64,000 bases of DNA from Bradyrhizobium japonicum USDA 6 (GCF_000284375.1 NC_017249.1:5620001-5684000), one strand, 5' to 3'; shown: positions 1-8,942, numbered from the stretch's first letter. Notes: a model not told the origin generated them from the sequence alone. Numbers and translations are program-made.

Positions 1-362
1 ATGATCGAGGCCCAGACCGGCATGGTGTAGGCGATCAGCGCCGCCTCGCTGGCCGGCAGCCACAGCAGCGCCAGGCCCATCAGCACCATCCAGCCGGTGA
101 CGTTGAGGACGGCGGCGGTCAGCAGGCGCGGCCAGATCCCCGGCCCCACCTTGAGGCTCTGCCGGCGGACCAGCGCGAGGGCGGCGAGCAGGACCGCGCC
201 CAGCACGCCGGTCACCCCGCGCAGCGTCAGCGGCGGCAGCTCGGACAGCAGGAACTTCGTCACCGGCCAGTTGAAGCCCCAGCCGATCGAGGTGATGGCG
301 AGGAACATCAGGCCGGCCGGGGCGATGCGCGGTCGCGCATCCCGGCGAGTCGAATCAAGCAT
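1..362 (-). CDS. EamA/DMT-family transporter, N-terminal part (runs off the left edge)
   Basis: The minus strand is open from an ATG at 362-360 to the window edge, giving about 120 residues. After a short basic N-terminus come hydrophobic stretches with the motif SIGWGFNWPVTK near residue 22, then LPPLTLRG, the usual start of EamA (drug/metabolite transporter) proteins. About four membrane segments are visible of the usual ten, so this is an inner-membrane carrier of unknown substrate. It faces away from nrdJ. A second, complete EamA protein lies at 15453-16373. The family call is firm; the substrate cannot be inferred. Confidence 0.85.
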   Translation of the reverse strand, partial: MLDSTRRDARPRIAPAGLMFLAITSIGWGFNWPVTKFLLSELPPLTLRGVTGVLGAVLLAALALVRRQSLKVGPGIWPRLLTAAVLNVTGWMVLMGLALLWLPASEAALIAYTMPVWASI

Positions 363-632
363 GTGGGGTACCCGGCAAAATCGCGGTCAGCTTGGCGCGG
401 ATTCGCACGCGCCACCACCACCCCGGCGGGCATGCCTGCTCTCACCTTCCGTAGCCCTACGTGAGTCCCGCTGAGGCAACCCGGTCCCGAAAAATATACC
501 TGCCCTGTGAACAGCGGGGTGAAGGGTCCATATCGTCACGGGATGCAAATTTTTTGGTTGGGAATCCCTGAGGACTCACTGATACTTGGCTCAACAACAG
601 GCGCGGGCTTGCCCCCTGTTATCCCCCGCAAT

Positions 633-702
633 CCACCATATTTAGTATTTGATTCAGGAACTCGCACTAGTTCTTGACGGGCGCGACGGAGAGTCCTAGC
701 TT
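633..702 (+). promoter_or_regulatory. Candidate tandem NrdR boxes and promoter of nrdJ
   Basis: Two sequences resemble the NrdR box (consensus acaCwAtATaTwGtgt): 633-648 (core CCATATTTAG, about 12 of 16 matches) and 664-679 (core CTAGTTCTTG, about 9 of 16). Their centres are 31 bp apart, the three-turn spacing known for NrdR box pairs. The second box overlaps a possible -35 (TTGACG, 674-679), followed after 17 bp by a possible -10 (TAGCTT, 697-702). That layout suits repression of a ribonucleotide reductase gene. The second box is weak and both are called by eye. Confidence 0.4.
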
Positions 703-808
703 TCGGTCCGTTCGGCGCGAGTGAGTTTGCGTCCCGCCGGCACTCCCCCAAAGGGTCTCGCAAATCGCCACTCCGCCAAGCCAGCCAAAGGCCGCGGGAT
801 GAGGGCTT

Positions 809-833
809 GTCTGCCCTCTGGAAGCAGACTTTT
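809..833 (+). terminator. Possible attenuator hairpin in the nrdJ leader
   Basis: GTCTGC (809-814) pairs with GCAGAC (824-829) around a nine-base loop and is followed by TTTT (830-833). It lies inside the proposed leader, about 275 nt before the nrdJ start, so it could attenuate transcription or end a small leader RNA. The stem is only 6 bp, so the call is weak. Confidence 0.25.
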
Positions 834-1107
834 CGGGCGCCAGAACGGGCCGGCAACAGGCTCGGATGGCATTGGTTGAAGTGGCGTGTGGGGCGTTGAA
901 CGCATGTCGCGCACATCCCCTTGGGGGCGGATGGGTGTGGACATGCCGGCGGATGAGAACCATCGCGCCGGGAGAAACTGGGCCGGATCCACCGGCTGAA
1001 CTGCGAAGCCTTAAGGCCACAAGCGGCCCGGGAGGAATCGCGAACCGAAATAGCGACCCGGGCGCCTTGCGGAGGCAGTCCGGCAGATAAAAGGACGGGG
1101 CAAGACC

Positions 1108-4100
1108 ATGCGGATTGAGCGGCGCCACACCACTTCGGGACAGTCACCTTACGCCGGGATCGATTTCCGGCTGACCACGTCGGAGATCCGGAATCCCGAC
1201 GGCTCGGTCGTGTTCAAGCTCGAGAGCGTCGAGGTGCCGACCGAGTGGTCGCAGGTCGCCTCCGACGTGCTCGCCCAGAAGTATTTCCGCAAGGCCGGCG
1301 TCGCCGCGCGCCTGAAGAAGGTCGAGGAGGAGTCCGTCCCCTCCTTCCTGTGGCGCTCCGTGCCCGACACCGAGGCGCTCGCCGCTCTCCCCGAGAAAGA
1401 GCGCTTCGTCAGCGAGCTCTCGGCCAAGCAGGTGTTCGATCGTCTCGCCGGCTGCTGGACCTATTGGGGCTGGAAGGGCAATTACTTCTCCTCCGACGAG
1501 GACGCTCAGACCTTCTATGACGAGATCCGCTACATGCTCGCCATGCAGATGGTCGCGCCGAACTCGCCGCAATGGTTCAACACCGGCCTGCACTGGGCCT
1601 ACGGCATCGACGGCCCCGGCCAGGGCCACTATTACGTCGACCCCTTCACCGGCAAGCTGACCAAGTCCAAATCGGCCTACGAGCACCCGCAGCCGCACGC
1701 CTGCTTCATCCAGGGCGTCGGTGACGACCTCGTCAACGAAGGCGGCATCATGGACCTCTGGGTCCGCGAAGCCCGCCTGTTCAAATACGGCTCCGGCACC
1801 GGCTCCAACTTCTCCCGCCTGCGCGGCGAAGGCGAAAAGCTCTCCGGCGGCGGCCGCTCGTCCGGCCTGATGAGCTTCCTCAAGATCGGCGACCGCGCGG
1901 CGGGCGCGATCAAGTCGGGCGGCACCACGCGCCGCGCGGCCAAGATGGTCGTGGTCGACGTCGATCACCCCGATATCGAGACCTATATCGACTGGAAGGT
2001 GAAGGAGGAGCAGAAGGTTGCTGCGCTGGTCACCGGATCCAAGATCAACCAGAAGCACCTCAAGGCGGTGCTGAAGGCCTGCGTGAACTGCGAAGGCTCG
2101 GGCGACGATTGCTTCGATCCCGAGAAGAACCCGGCGCTCCGCCGCGAGATCAAGCTCGCGCGCCGCAGCCTCGTGCCTGACAACTACATCAAGCGCGTGA
2201 TGCAGTTCGCCAAGCAGGGCTACAAGGACATCCAGTTCGACGTCTATGACACCGACTGGGATTCGGAAGCCTACCTCACGGTCTCCGGCCAGAACTCCAA
2301 CAACTCGGTCTCGCTGAAGGACGACTTCCTCCGCGCCGTTGAAACGGATGGCGACTGGAACCTGAACGCCCGCACCTCCAAGAAGGTGACCAAGACGCTG
2401 AAGGCGCGCGACCTCTGGGAGAAGATCGGCTACGCCGCCTGGGCCTCGGCCGACCCCGGCCTGCACTTCAACACCACCATGAACGACTGGCACACCTGCA
2501 AGGCGTCCGGCGACATCCGCGCGTCCAATCCGTGCTCGGAATACATGTTCCTGGACGACACGGCGTGCAACCTGGCGTCTGCGAACCTGCTGACGTTCTA
2601 CAACACCACGACCAAGCAGTTCGACGTCGCCGGCTACGAGCACCTCTGCCAGCTCTGGACCATCGTGCTCGAAATCTCCGTGATGATGGCGCAGTTCCCG
2701 TCGCGCGCGATCGCCGAGCTCTCCTACGAGTTCCGCACGCTCGGCCTCGGCTACGCCAATATCGGCGGCCTCCTGATGACCATGGGTCTCTCTTATGACT
2801 CCAAGGAAGGCCGCGCGCTCTGCGGCGCGCTGACCGCGGTCATGACCGGCATCACCTACAAGACCTCCGCGGAAATGGCCGCTGAACTGGGCACATTCCC
2901 CGGTTACAAGAAGAACGCCGCGCACATGCTGCGCGTGATCCGCAACCACCGCCGCGCCGCGCATGGCGAGGCCTCGGGCTACGAGGCGCTCTCCGTCAAC
3001 CCGGTGCCGCTTGATCTGGTCTCCTGCCCGCAAGGAGACATCGTCGCCCGCGCACAGGCGGCCTGGGATGCGGCGCTCGAGCTCGGCGAGAAGCACGGCT
3101 ATCGCAACGCCCAGACCACGGTGATCGCGCCGACCGGCACGATCGGCCTCGTCATGGATTGCGACACCACCGGCATCGAGCCCGACTTCGCCCTGGTGAA
3201 GTTCAAGAAGCTCGCCGGCGGCGGCTACTTCAAGATCATCAACCGTGCGGTGCCGTCCGCGCTGCGCGCGCTCGGCTATCGCGAGAGCGAGATCGCGGAG
3301 ATCGAGGCCTACGCCGTCGGCCACGGCTCGCTCTCCAACGCGCCGGGCATCAACGCCTCGACGCTGAAGGCCAAGGGCTTTACGGACGAAGCCATCGCCA
3401 AGGTCGAGAAGGCCCTGCCGACCGCCTTCGACATCAAGTTCGCCTTCAACAAGTGGACCTTTGGCGAGGATTTCATCCGCGATCAGCTCGGCATCGGCGC
3501 CGAGGCGATCGCGGCCCCCGGCTTCGACCTGCTCCAGGCGGTCGGATTTACAAAGCGCGAGATCGAGGCGGCCAACGTCCACATCTGCGGCGCGATGACG
3601 GTGGAAGGTGCCCCGCACCTGAAGGCCGAGCACTATTCGGTGTTCGACTGCGCCAACCCCTGCGGCAAGATCGGCAAGCGCTATTTGTCGGTCGAGAGCC
3701 ACATCCGCATGATGGCGGCGGCGCAGCCCTTCATCTCGGGCGCGATCTCCAAGACCATCAACATGCCGAACGACGCCACGGTGGAGGACTGCAAGTCCGC
3801 CTACATGCTGTCGTGGAAACTCGCGCTGAAGGCCAACGCGCTCTATCGCGACGGCTCCAAGCTCTCTCAGCCGCTCAACTCGCAGCTCATCGCCGACGAT
3901 GAGGACGAGGAGGATGCGGTCGAGTCGCTCTACGAGAAGCCGATGGCGGCGCGTGCCACCCAGGTCTCGGAGAAGATCGTCGAGAAGCTGGTCGAGCGCA
4001 TCATCGTGATGCGCGAGCGCGAGAAGATGCCGGATCGCCGCAAGGGCTACACCCAGAAGGCGGTGGTCGGCGGCCACAAGGTCTATCTCCGCACCGGCGA

Positions 4101-4875
4101 GTATGATGACGGCCGTCTCGGCGAGATCTTCATCGACATGCACAAGGAAGGCGCGGCACTCCGCTCCTTCATCAACAACTTCGCCATCGCGGTGTCGCTG
4201 GGCCTCCAGTACGGCGTGCCGCTGGACGAATATGTCGACGCCTTCACCTTCACCCGCTTCGAGCCGGCGGGCCCCGTGCAGGGCAACGACAGCATCAAGT
4301 ACGCGACCTCGATCCTCGACTACGTCTTCCGCGAGCTCGCGGTGAGCTACATGTCGCGCTTCGATCTCGCCCATGTCGATCCGACCGAGTCGAATTTCGA
4401 CGCGCTCGGCAAGGGCGTCGAGGAAGGCAAGGAGCCGGACGAGACCCAGCACGCGACCAAGCTGGTCTCGCGCGGCCTCACCCGCTCCCGCACAGACAAC
4501 CTCGTCGTGATGCGCGGCGGGTCCGCCGCGGTCACCCAGGGCAACGACAGCGCCCCGACCGGCGGCAGCAAGGTCACGGCTCTCGCCTCCCACGGCGCCA
4601 GCGCACGGGTCGGCGATGCTCTGGAAGGCGCGGTCGCGCTGAAGCAGGAAGTGGCCCACGACCTCTCGCCCACCGAGAAGCTGGAAGCCCTCCAGTGGAG
4701 CAAGGCCGGCAGCGCCGCAACGGTCGCAGCCCCCTCGAAGGCCGAACGCCGCGCGGAAGCCAAGGCCAAGGGCTACGAAGGCGAGATGTGCTCGGAGTGC
4801 GGCAACTTCACGCTGGTGCGGAATGGCACCTGCATGAAGTGCGATACTTGCGGAAGCACGACGGGGTGTTCGTGA
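1108..4875 (+). CDS. nrdJ: Vitamin B12-dependent ribonucleotide reductase (class II)
   Basis: A 1,255-residue adenosylcobalamin-dependent ribonucleoside reductase, which makes deoxyribonucleotides in the cytoplasm without needing oxygen. The N-P-C-S-E motif at residues 474-478 supplies the Asn, thiyl-radical Cys and Glu of the active site, and PTGTIG is at 675-680. A TSCPD-type domain ([20 protein letters not shown] onward) lies near 975-1075. A Cys-rich tail with CxxC pairs (CSEC, CMKCDTC) occupies roughly 1228-1255. The length suits the long alphaproteobacterial form. The gene is monocistronic, with a long leader and a strong terminator 52 bases after its stop. The long antisense ORF opposite it is a product of codon bias. 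Confidence 0.98.
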   Translation: MRIERRHTTSGQSPYAGIDFRLTTSEIRNPDGSVVFKLESVEVPTEWSQVASDVLAQKYFRKAGVAARLKKVEEESVPSFLWRSVPDTEALAALPEKERFVSELSAKQVFDRLAGCWTYWGWKGNYFSSDEDAQTFYDEIRYMLAMQMVAPNSPQWFNTGLHWAYGIDGPGQGHYYVDPFTGKLTKSKSAYEHPQPHACFIQGVGDDLVNEGGIMDLWVREARLFKYGSGTGSNFSRLRGEGEKLSGGGRSSGLMSFLKIGDRAAGAIKSGGTTRRAAKMVVVDVDHPDIETYIDWKVKEEQKVAALVTGSKINQKHLKAVLKACVNCEGSGDDCFDPEKNPALRREIKLARRSLVPDNYIKRVMQFAKQGYKDIQFDVYDTDWDSEAYLTVSGQNSNNSVSLKDDFLRAVETDGDWNLNARTSKKVTKTLKARDLWEKIGYAAWASADPGLHFNTTMNDWHTCKASGDIRASNPCSEYMFLDDTACNLASANLLTFYNTTTKQFDVAGYEHLCQLWTIVLEISVMMAQFPSRAIAELSYEFRTLGLGYANIGGLLMTMGLSYDSKEGRALCGALTAVMTGITYKTSAEMAAELGTFPGYKKNAAHMLRVIRNHRRAAHGEASGYEALSVNPVPLDLVSCPQGDIVARAQAAWDAALELGEKHGYRNAQTTVIAPTGTIGLVMDCDTTGIEPDFALVKFKKLAGGGYFKIINRAVPSALRALGYRESEIAEIEAYAVGHGSLSNAPGINASTLKAKGFTDEAIAKVEKALPTAFDIKFAFNKWTFGEDFIRDQLGIGAEAIAAPGFDLLQAVGFTKREIEAANVHICGAMTVEGAPHLKAEHYSVFDCANPCGKIGKRYLSVESHIRMMAAAQPFISGAISKTINMPNDATVEDCKSAYMLSWKLALKANALYRDGSKLSQPLNSQLIADDEDEEDAVESLYEKPMAARATQVSEKIVEKLVERIIVMREREKMPDRRKGYTQKAVVGGHKVYLRTGEYDDGRLGEIFIDMHKEGAALRSFINNFAIAVSLGLQYGVPLDEYVDAFTFTRFEPAGPVQGNDSIKYATSILDYVFRELAVSYMSRFDLAHVDPTESNFDALGKGVEEGKEPDETQHATKLVSRGLTRSRTDNLVVMRGGSAAVTQGNDSAPTGGSKVTALASHGASARVGDALEGAVALKQEVAHDLSPTEKLEALQWSKAGSAATVAAPSKAERRAEAKAKGYEGEMCSECGNFTLVRNGTCMKCDTCGSTTGCS

Positions 4876-4927
4876 GGTAGCGAGCGACGATCGATCGTTA
4901 GATCCGGTATTGACCCGGGCATACACA

Positions 4928-4951
4928 AAGGGCGGCCGAGAGGCCGCCCTT
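4928..4951 (+). terminator. Rho-independent terminator after nrdJ
   Basis: A perfect 10-bp stem, AAGGGCGGCC (4928-4937) with GGCCGCCCTT (4942-4951), closes a GAGA tetraloop and is followed by a T-rich stretch. It starts 52 bases after the nrdJ stop. No other gene ends nearby on the plus strand. Confidence 0.9.
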
Positions 4952-5065
4952 ATCATTTCTTCATCGGACTCTCGGCATGTAGCCGTCGTCAACCAAACGG
5001 TGTCGCCCCCGCTCTATTCCCTCGGTCGCAAACAGCGGCTGCCATCGCGTGTCACCATTGGCTTC

Positions 5066-5269
5066 TCACTGCTCATCATTCGCCGGCGCGTTGCGACGTG
5101 CTTGCCTTGCGGCTTGTCTTGCGTCTTTTCTGGCAACCCAGTGCGCGCGAAATCGCTTCGCGGCGTGAAACGCCCGCGGCGCCACGACCTGAAACGCCAT
5201 GGAGGCAACGCCGGCGACAAATCCCTTCACCACGTCAAAAGCGAAATCGGGTCCAAAATACTCCCACAT
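5066..5269 (-). CDS. Small basic protein, possible membrane-associated helix (hypothetical)
   Basis: A 67-residue protein starting MWEYFGPDFAFDVVKGF. The ATG at 5269-5267 is preceded by a good ribosome site (AGAAGGA), so I prefer it to upstream starts. The first half is amphipathic to hydrophobic (VVKGFVAGVASMAFQVVA). The second half is rich in Arg, Lys and Ala and ends ANDEQ. No domain is recognised. Coding bias and the ribosome site support a real gene. It runs convergent to nrdJ and lies downstream of another possible small minus-strand gene and a hairpin (5333-5357). Confidence 0.6.
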   Translation of the reverse strand: MWEYFGPDFAFDVVKGFVAGVASMAFQVVAPRAFHAAKRFRAHWVARKDARQAARQARRNAPANDEQ

Positions 5270-5332
5270 GACCCTGCATCCTTCTTCGCGAAGGCACCGC
5301 CGGGCAGTCGTGGGCTGACATGAAAATGGAAA

Positions 5333-5357
5333 GGCCCCGTCCGTCACCGGCGGGGCC
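5333..5357 (-). terminator. Hairpin terminator between two small minus-strand genes
   Basis: GGCCCCG (5333-5339) pairs with CGGGGCC (5351-5357) across an 11-base loop. Read on the minus strand it is followed by a pyrimidine-rich run (TTTCCATTTTC), as expected for an intrinsic terminator. It sits just after the stop of the small ORF at 5408-5518. Confidence 0.6.
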
Positions 5358-5407
5358 TCAAGAAAAATCCCTGCACGCGCCGTTGCGCGCACGCGAAATC
5401 TCTCGGT

Positions 5408-5518
5408 TCACCCGCTCATGGTGGACACGATGAAAGAGCTGCAAAGCATGGCCGTGCGATTGAAAACGCCCATAGCGATCATCCCGAAATTGCCAAATGC
5501 CAACCACACGGTGCGCAT
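5408..5518 (-). CDS. Possible 36-residue hydrophobic peptide
   Basis: The minus strand encodes a 36-residue peptide starting MRTVWLAFGNFGMIAMG and ending VSTMSG, with enough hydrophobic residues for one membrane segment. The ATG is at 5518-5516, with a poor ribosome site. Evidence for a real gene is the terminator-like hairpin 50 bases downstream and the membrane-protein composition. No family is recognised. An overlapping plus-strand ORF (5418-5624) looks less protein-like. Confidence 0.35.
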   Translation of the reverse strand: MRTVWLAFGNFGMIAMGVFNRTAMLCSSFIVSTMSG

Positions 5519-5655
5519 CGCCGAGCAGCGCACGGGGGTCTGGTGTCGGCGCCATAGAAGCAGACCCGAGGGCTGCCGTCTGTGTGCCATTTCACAACTA
5601 CCGGAAGACTTTTATAAGGCATGATGGGCAAGCGTGGCCCGCAGGAAGGACCGCC

Positions 5656-5829
5656 ATGAACGGCAATCGCTACTACGGGGTTCGGGTCGAGGGCGCCAAA
5701 TACGGCGTGGGCTTTGGCTCCGCACTCGCCATCGCAATCTCCTACACCAACAATCATTCGATCCTGTGGGCGATCATCCACGGCATCCTGGGCTGGCTCT
5801 ACGTGGTCTATGTCGCCCTGTTCCGGTGA
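5656..5829 (+). CDS. Small membrane protein (57 aa, hypothetical)
   Basis: A 57-residue protein starting MNGNRYYGVRVEGAKYGVGF. Two hydrophobic stretches (FGSALAIAISY and LWAIIHGILGWLYVVYVALF) suggest a small inner-membrane protein. The ATG at 5656 follows a clear ribosome site (GGAAGGA, 5644-5650). No catalytic motif is present and the function is unknown. The next 220 bases before the phasin gene hold nothing recognisable. Confidence 0.75.
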   Translation: MNGNRYYGVRVEGAKYGVGFGSALAIAISYTNNHSILWAIIHGILGWLYVVYVALFR

Positions 5830-6053
5830 CGACGCACGCGTGAGGATCAATCTCGCCAACGACGGGATCGATGACGCGGATCGGGTGAGCACGGTCTCGC
5901 GCGCAGGACGGTCAAGACCCGGCGGGATGGCCTTGCCGATGCCCGGCAAAATCTCACCACATGGCCGCCACGCAAGCGACAACCCGCAATCGCGATTTCA
6001 GCGCAAACCCGACGGAGGCTTGCGGTTTCATCGATATTCAGGAGTCATTTGCA

Positions 6054-6638
6054 ATGTTGGGGACGATCGAAAATAAGCCAACGGGAAAATCCGGCCGGCG
6101 CGGCGCGAAGAAGAAGGCCGGGCAACGGACCAGGGCCGGTGAGCAACACGCAACTGCAGCCCATCAATTGCCGGATGCCTCGGCGGAGATCAGCCAAGAG
6201 ACTAGGCAAGAGAACAGGCAAGAGAACGAGCAAGAGATAAGGCAAGAGACGAGCCCAGAGGTCGGTGCGCAGGTACCCTCGGCTGCAGCCTTGCCGGTCG
6301 AGGCTTCCGGGATGGAGATCGCTGCGAGCGCCGTCGCACCGGTGGAACCCTCCCAGGCCAGCACGCAGGCGATTGCCGATGCCTATAGCGACTACACGAG
6401 GACGTCGCTTGAGCACGCCTGGACCTTCCTGGGAAAGCTCGCGACGGCGCGCTCACCCGTCGAGGCCTTTGAGCTTCAGATGGAGTACGCGAAACAGGTG
6501 TGCGGATCGTTGATCGCCGAATCCCAGAAGATCGCCGAGTTGCATGGACAATTGACCAGACAAAGGGTCATGCATTTTGAGGGGTTCGTGGCCAGGCTCA
6601 CTCAGACGACGCTCGAAATCCGCGCGACACGTCACTAA
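6054..6638 (+). CDS. Phasin-family protein with Gln/Glu repeat region
   Basis: A 194-residue protein started at the ATG at 6054, which follows a ribosome site (AGGAG, about 6040); an in-frame upstream ATG at 5961 has none. Residues 1-45 are Lys/Arg-rich and low-complexity. About residues 48-67 are five QEx(R/E/S) units from a 12-bp tandem repeat. The C-terminal 80 residues (from IADAYSDYTRTSLEHAWTFL) have the helical pattern of Phasin_2 proteins, which coat polyhydroxyalkanoate granules. The family call rests on this C-terminal pattern and is moderately sure. Confidence 0.75.
   Translation: MLGTIENKPTGKSGRRGAKKKAGQRTRAGEQHATAAHQLPDASAEISQETRQENRQENEQEIRQETSPEVGAQVPSAAALPVEASGMEIAASAVAPVEPSQASTQAIADAYSDYTRTSLEHAWTFLGKLATARSPVEAFELQMEYAKQVCGSLIAESQKIAELHGQLTRQRVMHFEGFVARLTQTTLEIRATRH
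6195..6254 (+). repeat. Five tandem 12-bp units inside the phasin gene
   Basis: Five consecutive 12-bp units (general form CAAGAGANNAGG) occupy 6195-6254. Because 12 is a multiple of 3 they stay in frame and encode QETR, QENR, QENE, QEIR and QETS. Copy number could vary between strains. Confidence 0.9.
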
Positions 6639-6692
6639 CAACAGCTGCGTATTCCGAAGCCGCGAGGCCGGAAGACACATGAGCCAGCGAGC

Positions 6693-6807
6693 GTAGCCCG
6701 GATGGAGCGCAGCGACATCCGGGAAAACTCGTCGAATGAACTCCCGGATGTCGCGGAGCCTGTCATCGGGCGGCGCTTCGCGCCGACCCGTCGGCTCATC
6801 CGGGCTC
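6693..6807. repeat. Interspersed palindromic repeat, family A (long form)
   Basis: A roughly 115-bp element beginning GTAGCCCGGATGGAGCGCAG and ending GGCTCATCCGGGCTCC, so its ends are inverted copies of CCCGGATGGAGCC-like sequence. The middle contains GCCTGTCATCGGGCGGCGC. The same structure recurs at 21148-21268 and 41461-41576, and shorter versions occur elsewhere. It lies in the gap between the phasin gene and the next small gene. Confidence 0.85.
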
Positions 6808-6829
6808 CTTGCTGCGGTCTCGGCATTAG

Positions 6830-7027
6830 CTAGCCGGTTGTCTTGGCCCGCTGCACTTCGTGCGGGTGGCGACGATCGCCACGCCGATTTGACTTGCGAA
6901 CGTAGGTGACGAGCGCCTCGGGGTTCTCGAGCTTGATCTTCAGTGCCGCGACCAATGCGTCCTCGGCTTCGATCGTGAGCACCTTGGCACGCACCCCGAG
7001 CTTCAACCCGACAGTGTATGACGTCAT
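6830..7027 (-). CDS. Small conserved-type protein, 65 aa (hypothetical)
   Basis: A 65-residue protein starting MTSYTVGLKLGVRAKVLTIE. The ATG at 7027-7025 is preceded by GGAG; an upstream ATG at 7117 lies in poorly coding sequence. The first half alternates like a small alpha/beta fold. The C-terminus is basic (KSNRRGDRRHPHEVQRAK), which would suit nucleic-acid or membrane-surface contact. No family is recognised. The next gene on this strand, at 7124, is upstream and may be co-transcribed. Confidence 0.55.
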   Translation of the reverse strand: MTSYTVGLKLGVRAKVLTIEAEDALVAALKIKLENPEALVTYVRKSNRRGDRRHPHEVQRAKTTG

Positions 7028-7123
7028 GGCAGACTCCAAGGGTCCAGGCTTCCACCGTACCTCAATCGGCGTATCTTCGGAACAGCCCTGCTCAACACAT
7101 CCCCTTTCGCCGAACAAACCGGA

Positions 7124-7420
7124 TCACGACCGCTCTATCAGGATCGGTGAACCGAGCTCTTCGAAATGAAAGAGCTGAAAGACCCGCTGGCCGTTGAAGT
7201 CGAGCACCCTCAAATCATCGGTCTCGTGCAGATTGCTTTCGACCGCGTGAAAGTGCCCGCCGTAGCGCTCTCTGGCGAGCGACAAGGGAACCTCGAACGC
7301 GACGAACTTGCCGATACCTTTTTGCCTGAGCACCCCAAGGAGCTTCTGGTCGTCCAGGGACTGGTGCGAGGTGAGAATGAGCAGCGGACCGCTCGCCGTG
7401 AGCAGCAGAAGCGATTTCAT
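7124..7420 (-). CDS. Small protein, 98 aa (hypothetical)
   Basis: A 98-residue protein starting MKSLLLLTASGPLLILTSHQ. The start is well supported: AAAGGAGGATCC directly precedes the ATG at 7420-7418. The sequence alternates like a compact alpha/beta fold (LLILTSHQSLDD, GKFVAFEVPLSLARERYGGHF), with no long membrane segment or export signal. I recognise no catalytic motif. It is the upstream partner of the small gene at 6830-7027, with about 95 bases between them. Confidence 0.7.
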   Translation of the reverse strand: MKSLLLLTASGPLLILTSHQSLDDQKLLGVLRQKGIGKFVAFEVPLSLARERYGGHFHAVESNLHETDDLRVLDFNGQRVFQLFHFEELGSPILIERS

Positions 7421-7443
7421 TGGATCCTCCTTTGCGCCCCTCC

Positions 7444-7729
7444 CTACCTGATCTTCGCCAGGACTCCCTCAGGCGCCCCAGCTCCGCACGAACCTGCGCC
7501 TCCATAGCGTGTTGCAATGCGAGTATGCTCCTGCTGGACAATTCTGCGGAGACCTTTCTGTCCAGATTCTGCTTCCAGTCCCGGATGGCTTACTTGGTGG
7601 CGTTTTGGGCCTCCGGCGTCGCCTTAACGTACTCCTTCATGCAGGCGTCGGCCATTGAGGATGTCTGGCACTCCTGGGCCGCGGCCGGACCTGAAAGAAG
7701 CAAGACGAGTGTCGCGGTGAGACCCTCAT
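7444..7729 (-). pseudogene. Decayed copy of the small secreted protein gene at 11962-12249
   Basis: Aligned base by base with the intact gene at 11962-12249, this segment is clearly homologous over its full length and for about 60 bp upstream. It has a one-base deletion just after the ATG (in the signal-peptide codons), an in-frame TAA replacing a Gln codon (minus strand; plus coordinates about 7588-7590), and another length change near the 3' end that removes the original stop frame. The two lie in the same orientation about 4.5 kb apart, so this is a duplicated and inactivated paralogue. Confidence 0.85.
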
Positions 7730-7838
7730 GGCGCTTCCTCCCACGATAGCAGCGCACGTCGCGGGGATGCCCCGGGGAGCAGCGCCCGGCTGCTTCAGCA
7801 ACCGTAGCCCGCCATAATTTCTCCTTCGCGCGCGCGTT

Positions 7839-8942
7839 GTGTTGGACAACGGTGAGGCCTATCCTTCCGACAATCGGACTGCCGCACTCCCATTAACGCC
7901 CGACTGGATGGAGCGCGCATCGGTGCCTGAAGCGAACGACCCCAAGCCTGACGAACCCAGGTCTGACGAACCCAAGCCTGAGGCCCACAAGCCTGAGGCC
8001 GACAAGCCTGACGAGGTGCGCGCCGATGGCGGGCTGGCGCGGGCCTATGACCAGATCAAGAGTGCAGAGGAAGAGCTTGCGCGGCTGGACCGGCTGGTTT
8101 CTGGAATGGAACGCGGCAACGAAGCCCCACGGGCCCCGCAAGCCAGCGCCGGTGCGAAGGCAGCCGAGGCTCCCAGGGACAAGGCGCCTGCACCGGAAAG
8201 CAAGGTTGGCAATCAAGGCCTGAAGGGAGATCGGACCATGTTGCGTGCCTTGGTTGGCCTCGTGCTGGCGATCGGCCTTCTCGGTGCCGCCTTTGCTTCG
8301 CAATATCGCGATGAAGCCAGCTTGATGACCAGGTCGATCATGGCGCGGTGGGCTCCACCGGCCGCGAGCAAGCCCTCGCGAGCGTCCGCGGTCGAAAGTC
8401 CGGCGCAGCCGCCAGCCGTACAACTGGCTGCTGCGGATGAGCCTGGTCAGTTGCCCGCGCCGCCGCTCGGCAAGGAAACGGAAAGCGCTCCAAGAGCTGA
8501 GGCTGCAAGACCTGACGCGCCAAGAACCGGCGCCACGGCGCCTGACCCCTCATCGTCCGATCTCGCGCAATCGCTCAAGAGCATCACCAGCGAGCTTGCG
8601 AGCATCAACGGAAAGCTCGAGCAACTGAAAAGCCGCAACGAGCAGGCGCTGCGCGAACAGGCCGACACCATTCAACAGCTCAAGGCGGCGCAGGAGAAGG
8701 ATACGGCGGACAATGCGCGCCTCGCCGCGCAGGTCCAGGCGCTGCAAACGCAACTGACGACGTCATCCACGCCCGCACCCGCGAAACCCGCCGTGCGGAG
8801 CGTGACGAGCAACGAGACGGCTGCGCCCGCGCGGCCGCACGTGCAAGCGGCCCCACCCCGCCGGCCCAGGCCGCCGCCGCGAGGACCCTGGATGCCCCCG
8901 CCCTATTATATGGGCGACCCCTACGGCGATCCGGATTGGTAA
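7839..8942 (+). CDS. Single-pass membrane protein with coiled coil and Pro/Ala-rich linkers (hypothetical)
   Basis: A 367-residue protein. Residues 30-60 are a charged repeat region with recurrent DEP/KPEA units. A membrane segment (MLRALVGLVLAIGLLGAAFA) lies near 133-152. A long Ala/Pro-rich linker follows, then a heptad-like stretch (LKSITSELASINGKLEQLK) near 245-300, and a Pro-rich tail ending YYMGDPYGDPDW. The first possible start is GTG at 7839; an ATG at 7908 is an alternative, and neither has a good ribosome site. The architecture is shared with the protein at 31297-32343. Function unknown. Confidence 0.75.
   Translation: MLDNGEAYPSDNRTAALPLTPDWMERASVPEANDPKPDEPRSDEPKPEAHKPEADKPDEVRADGGLARAYDQIKSAEEELARLDRLVSGMERGNEAPRAPQASAGAKAAEAPRDKAPAPESKVGNQGLKGDRTMLRALVGLVLAIGLLGAAFASQYRDEASLMTRSIMARWAPPAASKPSRASAVESPAQPPAVQLAAADEPGQLPAPPLGKETESAPRAEAARPDAPRTGATAPDPSSSDLAQSLKSITSELASINGKLEQLKSRNEQALREQADTIQQLKAAQEKDTADNARLAAQVQALQTQLTTSSTPAPAKPAVRSVTSNETAAPARPHVQAAPPRRPRPPPRGPWMPPPYYMGDPYGDPDW

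Larger units (their letters stand above)
363..1107. other. Intergenic and leader region upstream of nrdJ
   Basis: This 745-base stretch holds no convincing gene. ORFs on both strands here lack ribosome sites and recognisable products. It contains a likely NrdR-controlled promoter (633-702), a small hairpin followed by TTTT (809-833) and a stable two-tier hairpin (1026-1063). If the promoter call is right, nrdJ has a leader of about 400 nt. I looked for a cobalamin riboswitch because NrdJ uses B12, but found no recognisable B12-box (AGCCAGGAGACC-like) sequence. Confidence 0.5.

Noticed and set aside
690..1063. tmRNA, RNase P RNA or SRP RNA in the nrdJ leader
   Set aside because: No tag-peptide reading frame, no RNase P core (GAGGAAAGTC-like) and no SRP tetraloop context; only unrelated hairpins.
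703..1107. Cobalamin riboswitch upstream of the B12-dependent reductase
   Set aside because: No recognisable B12-box or surrounding conserved core on either strand. A different structured RNA remains possible.
536..1147. Minus-strand ORFs in the nrdJ leader region
   Set aside because: No ribosome site, no domain, atypical composition; the region is better explained as promoter and leader.
1144..4992. Antisense ORF of about 1,280 codons opposite nrdJ
   Set aside because: Composition (repeated V/L/A/G/E/D/R with no domain) and exact mirroring of the nrdJ codon pattern show it is a shadow of high-GC third positions.
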